Below, in pieces: positions 6,794 to 9,712 of a DNA stretch of 9,712 bases. How positions within the stretch are numbered: position 1 is the first letter of the stretch; the number at the start of each line of letters is the position of its first letter. The position numbers were made by a program, and so were the translations under genes. The stretch covers positions 8,350 through 18,061 of the forward strand of contig DYIS01000016.1 of assembly GCA_020723545.1 (NCBI GenBank). Direction: 5' to 3'. Below the pieces are notes generated by a model. The model saw nothing but the letters and a program-made list of their open reading frames with translations. It had not been told where the DNA came from and did no database searches. The stretch is from Ktedonobacter racemifer. Its GTDB lineage: Bacteria; Chloroflexota; DTOL01; JACQYG01.

Positions 6794-6839
6794 ACAAGGT
6801 TCAGGCATCCTGACACGATGCCGTGGAGGGAGATGAACT

Positions 6840-7859
6840 ATGCGTGCACGCAAGATTATCTTGGTTCTGGTGATGCTGGCGCTCGTCCTGTCGGTCGCCG
6901 GGGCGGGCTGCGGGCCCACACCAGTGCCCAAGAAGGTTCTGGTCTACGCGGCCTTGGACGAGGCGACCCTTACCGCTTTGGTCAAAGCTTTCAAAGGCAA
7001 GACTGGCCTCGACGTGGAGTACGTGCGCCTGGGCGCTGGCGACATCACCGCCCGGGTGCGGGCGGAGAAGGATGCTCCCAAGGCCGATGTCTTCATTGGC
7101 GGCTCTTCGGAGATGCACGACCCCCTGGGCAAAGAAGGGCTGCTGCTCAAGTACCGCTCGCCAGTGGCTAAGGACATCCCCAGCCAGTACCTTGACACCA
7201 GCGAGTACTGGCACGGCTGGTACCTGGGCGTCCTGGGCATCGTCCTGAACACGGACCGCTTCAGCAAGGAGCTGGCACCCAAGGGCGTGAAGAAGCCGGC
7301 CACCTGGGATGATCTGCTCGACCCGGCCTGGAAGGGCCACTTCACCACTTCTAACCCCGCTACGGCCGGCGGCGCCTACATCTTCCTTTGCAACCAGATC
7401 TTCCGCCTAGGAGAGGATGGGGCCTGGGAGTACTTCAAGAAGCTGCATACCAACGTCGCTCAGTACACCCCCAGCGCACCCGGGCCTATCAGCCTGACGG
7501 CCACGGGCCAGTTCATCGCCGGCATGTCCTGGGGCCACGACATCCTGGCCAGCAAGAAGCAGGGCAACCCCGTCGAGTTGGTCGTCCCGCCGGACACGGC
7601 CTTTGAGATCGGCTCCATCTCCATCATCAAGGGCGGGCCCAATCCCGACGGGGCCAAGAAGTTCGTGGACTTCATCCTGGGTAAGGAGGCCGGGCAGATC
7701 AACGTAGATAATGGCCTGCGCATCTCGGTGCGGGCGGACGTGTCCCCGGCGCCAGGCGGCGTGACCCTGGACAAGGTCAAGCTGGTGAAGTACGACCGCA
7801 CATGGGCTATGGAGAACCGCGACCGCCTGCTCAAGAAGTGGGCGGATACTATCAAGTAA
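6840..7859 (+). CDS. AfuA-type ABC importer substrate-binding lipoprotein
   Basis: Extracytoplasmic solute-binding protein (family 1, COG1840 AfuA-like) that would deliver its ligand to the permease encoded next. The 339 residues start with a signal (RARKIILVLVMLALVLSVAGAG, 2-23) and C24 as the probable lipid anchor, although the -3 residue is Gly rather than Leu. The mature part has VLVYAALDE (33-41), KADVFIGGSSEMHDPLGKEGLL (81-102), YWHGWYLGVLGIVLNTDRF (123-141), TWDDLLDPAWKGHF (155-168), GMSWGHDI (228-235) and a C-terminal YDRTWAMENRDRLLKKW (318-334), all usual for this group. The paired tyrosines of many ferric-binding members are not evident, so iron is not assured; thiamine or aminoethylphosphonate binding are alternatives. 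The ATG at 6840 follows GGAGGGAG by about 8 nt. A mobile-like insert separates it from the permease gene. Confidence 0.88.
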   Translation: MRARKIILVLVMLALVLSVAGAGCGPTPVPKKVLVYAALDEATLTALVKAFKGKTGLDVEYVRLGAGDITARVRAEKDAPKADVFIGGSSEMHDPLGKEGLLLKYRSPVAKDIPSQYLDTSEYWHGWYLGVLGIVLNTDRFSKELAPKGVKKPATWDDLLDPAWKGHFTTSNPATAGGAYIFLCNQIFRLGEDGAWEYFKKLHTNVAQYTPSAPGPISLTATGQFIAGMSWGHDILASKKQGNPVELVVPPDTAFEIGSISIIKGGPNPDGAKKFVDFILGKEAGQINVDNGLRISVRADVSPAPGGVTLDKVKLVKYDRTWAMENRDRLLKKWADTIK

Positions 7860-7861
7860 GG

Positions 7862-7992
7862 TGCTGGCGTCAGCGGATGCCTCCGGGCGCAACAGATAGG
7901 CGAATGGAGCTCAGCTCCTTGTTGGTAAAGAAATAGTAACGCGAATGGGGCTTTTCTGTCCGCTTGCCGTGGCCTATCCGCTGACGCCTGCT
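7862..7992. mobile_element. Candidate MITE-like insertion (123 bp with TGCT target duplication)
   Basis: Perfect 13-bp terminal inverted repeats, GGCGTCAGCGGAT (7866-7878) and its complement (7976-7988), enclose 97 bp and are flanked on both sides by TGCT (7862-7865 and 7989-7992). Inside is a shorter palindrome, GGAGCT-C-AGCTCC (7906-7918), and no open frame for a transposase. This is the plan of a non-autonomous miniature element with a 4-bp target duplication. Deleting one TGCT plus the element joins the binding-protein stop to the permease as TAAGGTGCTACAAGATG, an 11-bp spacer with AAGG 9 nt before the ATG. The family of the parent transposase is unknown. The alternative is a purely structural intercistronic RNA stem. 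Confidence 0.6.
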
Positions 7993-7997
7993 ACAAG

Positions 7998-9608
7998 ATG
8001 AAGAAACTGCGGCGCGAGCCTTTACTGCTCACCACTATTCTCATCGTCGCCGCGTCGCTGTTCCTCTTCGTCGTCTATCCGGCCCTGCGGGTGCTGTTGT
8101 ACCCGGACATCGCGGCGTATCGCGATTACCTGGGCAACAGCCGTTGGGTAGCGGCGACGTGGAACAGCCTGGTGATGGCCGTGCTCTCCACCATCACGGC
8201 CACCGCCGTTGGGTTTCTTTACGCTTACGCCCTGGTATATACGGACATCCGCGGCAAAGGGCTGCTGCGCACCCTGGCCATCTTGCCGATGATCTCGCCG
8301 CCGTTTATGGTGGCCATCTCGTACATCTTCCTGTTTGGCGGGCGGGGACTGATCACCTATCACCTCTTCGGCCAGACAGTGAACCTCTACGGCTGGCGTG
8401 GGCTATGGGCGGTGCAGACTATCGCCTTCTTCCCCTACGCGTACCAGATCATCGCCGGGGTCCTGATGGGCATCAACCCCAGCCTGGAATATGCCGCCCG
8501 CAACCTGGGCGCGGGGGCGTGGCGGGTGTTTCGCACGGTGACGCTGCCGCTGGCCCGGCCGGGCATCCTGAACGCCGCCCTGGTCATCGCCGTCTACGTC
8601 CTGGCTGATTTCGGCAACCCTATTCTTATCGCCGGCAACTTCCCGCTCCTGCCGACGGAGGCGTATCTACAAATCTCTGGCTGGTACAACCTCAAGAGCG
8701 CCGCCGTGCTCTCCTCGATCCTGCTTGCCCCCGCCTTGGGGTTCTTTCTCTTGCAGCGACGCCTGGAGGGGCGACGATCGTACGTGACGGTGACGGGCAA
8801 AGGCTCATCGATGACCAAGCCGCCACAGCCGAAGTTGGTGAGCGCCTTCTTTGCGGTGTTCTGCGGGCTCATCGCCGCGATCATCGTTGCCGTGTACGGC
8901 ATTCTGATCGCCGGGGCGTTCACGCAGACCTGGGGGGTGAGATGGACACCCACACTGCGTCACTGGGAGTACGTGATCTTCCGCAGCAAGGAGCTGTTCA
9001 ACAGCATTGAGTTCTCCCTGGTGGCGGCCTTGACGTGCGCCGTGTTCTCGCTGCTAGTGGCTTACATCGTATCCCGCCAGGAGTTTCCGGGGAAGCGAGC
9101 GCTGGACTTCTGCGCCGTTCTGCCGGCGGCGATTCCGGGTGTTTTCTACGGCATTGGTTTCATCATGGCCTTCAACAAGCCGCCGCTGGCCCTCACCGGC
9201 ACGGCGGCCATCATCGTCCTGAGCATGATCTTCTGGAACATCCCTACCGGCTATCGGGCGGGCATCGCCGGGCTGGCCCAGATTGACAAGTCCATTGAGG
9301 AGGCGGCGTCCAACCTGGGGGCGGACAGTCTGCATGCGTTCAAGGACATCCTGCTGCCACTGTTGCGCCTGCCCTTCGTCACAGCGTTCGTCACGGCCTT
9401 CGTGCGGGCCATCACCACGCTATCCGTAGTCATCTTCCTGGTGACGCCGGGCAACAACCTGGCCACGGTGATCATCCTGGGACTGATCGACTACGCCGAG
9501 TGGAGCCGGGCCGCGGCGATGACCACGGCGCTGATCGTCGCCGCCTTCGTCGTGCTGGGACTGGCACAGTTGGCGACGGGGCGCAAGGCGGCGATATTCC
9601 GGGCGTGA
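7998..9608 (+). CDS. Fused two-domain ABC importer permease (FbpB/AfuB/ThiP type)
   Basis: Inner-membrane channel of the importer. The 536 residues are two homologous BinPDT_transp_1 halves in one chain: transmembrane segments from about 12-30, 56-80, 92-113, 137-160, 189-213 and 236-252, then again from about 280-308, 338-358, 371-391, 400-415, 465-483 and 508-526. Each half has the cytoplasmic EAA loop that docks on the ATPase: EYAARNLGAGAWRVF (164-178, with LPLARPGI to 190) and EEAASNLGADSLHAF (434-448, with LPLLRLPF to 460). The length equals that of fused permeases such as ThiP and AfuB. The ATG at 7998 fits a short basic N-terminus before the first membrane helix, but no Shine-Dalgarno site precedes it; the insertion upstream probably removed it. 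Translation may depend on readthrough coupling or on an element-derived sequence. Confidence 0.92.
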   Translation: MKKLRREPLLLTTILIVAASLFLFVVYPALRVLLYPDIAAYRDYLGNSRWVAATWNSLVMAVLSTITATAVGFLYAYALVYTDIRGKGLLRTLAILPMISPPFMVAISYIFLFGGRGLITYHLFGQTVNLYGWRGLWAVQTIAFFPYAYQIIAGVLMGINPSLEYAARNLGAGAWRVFRTVTLPLARPGILNAALVIAVYVLADFGNPILIAGNFPLLPTEAYLQISGWYNLKSAAVLSSILLAPALGFFLLQRRLEGRRSYVTVTGKGSSMTKPPQPKLVSAFFAVFCGLIAAIIVAVYGILIAGAFTQTWGVRWTPTLRHWEYVIFRSKELFNSIEFSLVAALTCAVFSLLVAYIVSRQEFPGKRALDFCAVLPAAIPGVFYGIGFIMAFNKPPLALTGTAAIIVLSMIFWNIPTGYRAGIAGLAQIDKSIEEAASNLGADSLHAFKDILLPLLRLPFVTAFVTAFVRAITTLSVVIFLVTPGNNLATVIILGLIDYAEWSRAAAMTTALIVAAFVVLGLAQLATGRKAAIFRA

Positions 9609-9647
9609 GGGTCTCAGTGGAGGGGTTAGCGGGTAAGCGAATAAAAC

Positions 9648-9664
9648 GCCCAAGACTCTTGGGC
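9648..9664. terminator. Hairpin between permease and next gene, terminator-like on the minus strand
   Basis: GCCCAAGACTCTTGGGC is a perfect inverted repeat (6-bp stem with a 5-nt loop). On the minus strand it is followed by GTTTTAT, so it resembles an intrinsic terminator for transcripts coming from the right. On the plus strand only a mixed CTTCCGTGTTCTT follows, so it would at most attenuate expression of the gene starting at 9703. Confidence 0.45.
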
Positions 9665-9702
9665 CTTCCGTGTTCTTCCACATCTAATCTCGGAGTCCAA
9701 AG

Positions 9703-9712
9703 ATGAGCGAGC
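9703..9712 (+). CDS. Start of a third gene, probably the importer ATPase (cut by edge)
   Basis: An ATG is preceded by GGAG (9692-9695) at 7 nt, and the visible codons read Met-Ser-Glu. The binding protein and permease genes lack an ATP-binding partner so far, and in such operons it commonly comes next, so this is the likely nucleotide-binding subunit. Three codons cannot prove it. The gene begins 94 bp after the permease stop. Confidence 0.45.

Larger units (their letters stand above)
6491..6839 (+). other. Long structured 5' leader of the importer transcript
   Basis: About 350 nt between the predicted start point and the first gene contain no convincing coding sequence. It holds a hairpin at 6545-6569, a GC-rich hairpin at 6769-6793, a small one at 6801-6813, and two Shine-Dalgarno-like motifs, AAGGAGGTGA (6602-6611) and GGAGGTGA (6720-6727), far from the real start. 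I do not recognise a known riboswitch class. The leader may be a cis-regulatory RNA or hide leader peptides; the short frames seen (36 codons at 6559, 28 codons at 6727) have no support from ribosome-site spacing. Confidence 0.45.

Noticed and set aside
6795..6812. GGTTCAGGCATCC resembling a tRNA T-arm
   Set aside because: The flanks do not pair into a T-stem and no acceptor, D or anticodon arms surround it.
6727..6813. 28-codon frame starting in the second Shine-Dalgarno-like motif
   Set aside because: The ATG overlaps the motif itself, so spacing is impossible for normal initiation.
6840..7859. Naming the binding protein as ferric-iron specific (FbpA/FutA)
   Set aside because: The tyrosine pair that binds iron in many members is not evident, so the substrate was left open.
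1..9712. CRISPR arrays, tRNA or rRNA genes, transposase or integrase genes
   Set aside because: No regularly spaced repeats, RNA gene signatures or recombinase reading frames were seen on either strand.

Overview
The window is a GC-rich bacterial chromosome segment with two divergent blocks separated by a regulatory region of roughly 0.47 kb (about 6367-6839). Promoters are of the sigma-70 type. The gene set (an NfnAB-like ferredoxin/NAD(P) transhydrogenase, FdhD, a LipM-like acyltransferase, a very long flippase fusion) suggests an anaerobic or facultative, possibly thermophilic, bacterium such as a Chloroflexota or deep-branching Firmicutes-like lineage. That placement is inference; no rRNA or marker gene is present to test it.

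Left block, minus strand, read from about 6.35 kb down to 1: a lipoate/octanoate transfer protein (LipM/LplA family), fdhD (sulfurtransferase that activates formate dehydrogenase), an 864-residue protein joining a Cys-free GATase1-like extracytoplasmic domain to a MOP/Wzx-type flippase, then nfnA (FAD/[2Fe-2S] subunit) and nfnB/gltA-like (4Fe-4S/FAD subunit, cut by the left edge). The first two genes are 6 bp apart and look translationally coupled. The nfn pair has its own extended -10 promoter, and a Rex-like 18-mer lies over that -10, which would fit redox control of an NAD(P)H/ferredoxin enzyme.

Right block, plus strand: an AfuA-type lipoprotein binding protein, a fused two-domain permease (FbpB/AfuB/ThiP type), and the first three codons of a third gene, probably the ATPase. 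This is a binding-protein-dependent ABC importer whose substrate cannot be read from the sequence (ferric iron, thiamine or a phosphonate are all possible). Its promoter is strong (TTGACA, 17 bp, extended -10) and a LacI/CcpA-type operator sits on the predicted start point. The transcript would begin with an unusual leader of about 350 nt that carries hairpins and two near-perfect Shine-Dalgarno-like motifs.

The most notable item is a 123-bp element between the binding protein and permease genes: perfect 13-bp terminal inverted repeats flanked by a 4-bp direct repeat (TGCT). Removing it in silico rejoins the two genes with an 11-bp spacer and restores an AAGG ribosome-binding site upstream of the permease ATG, which that gene now lacks. 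It looks like a non-autonomous miniature insertion (MITE-like) inside an importer operon.
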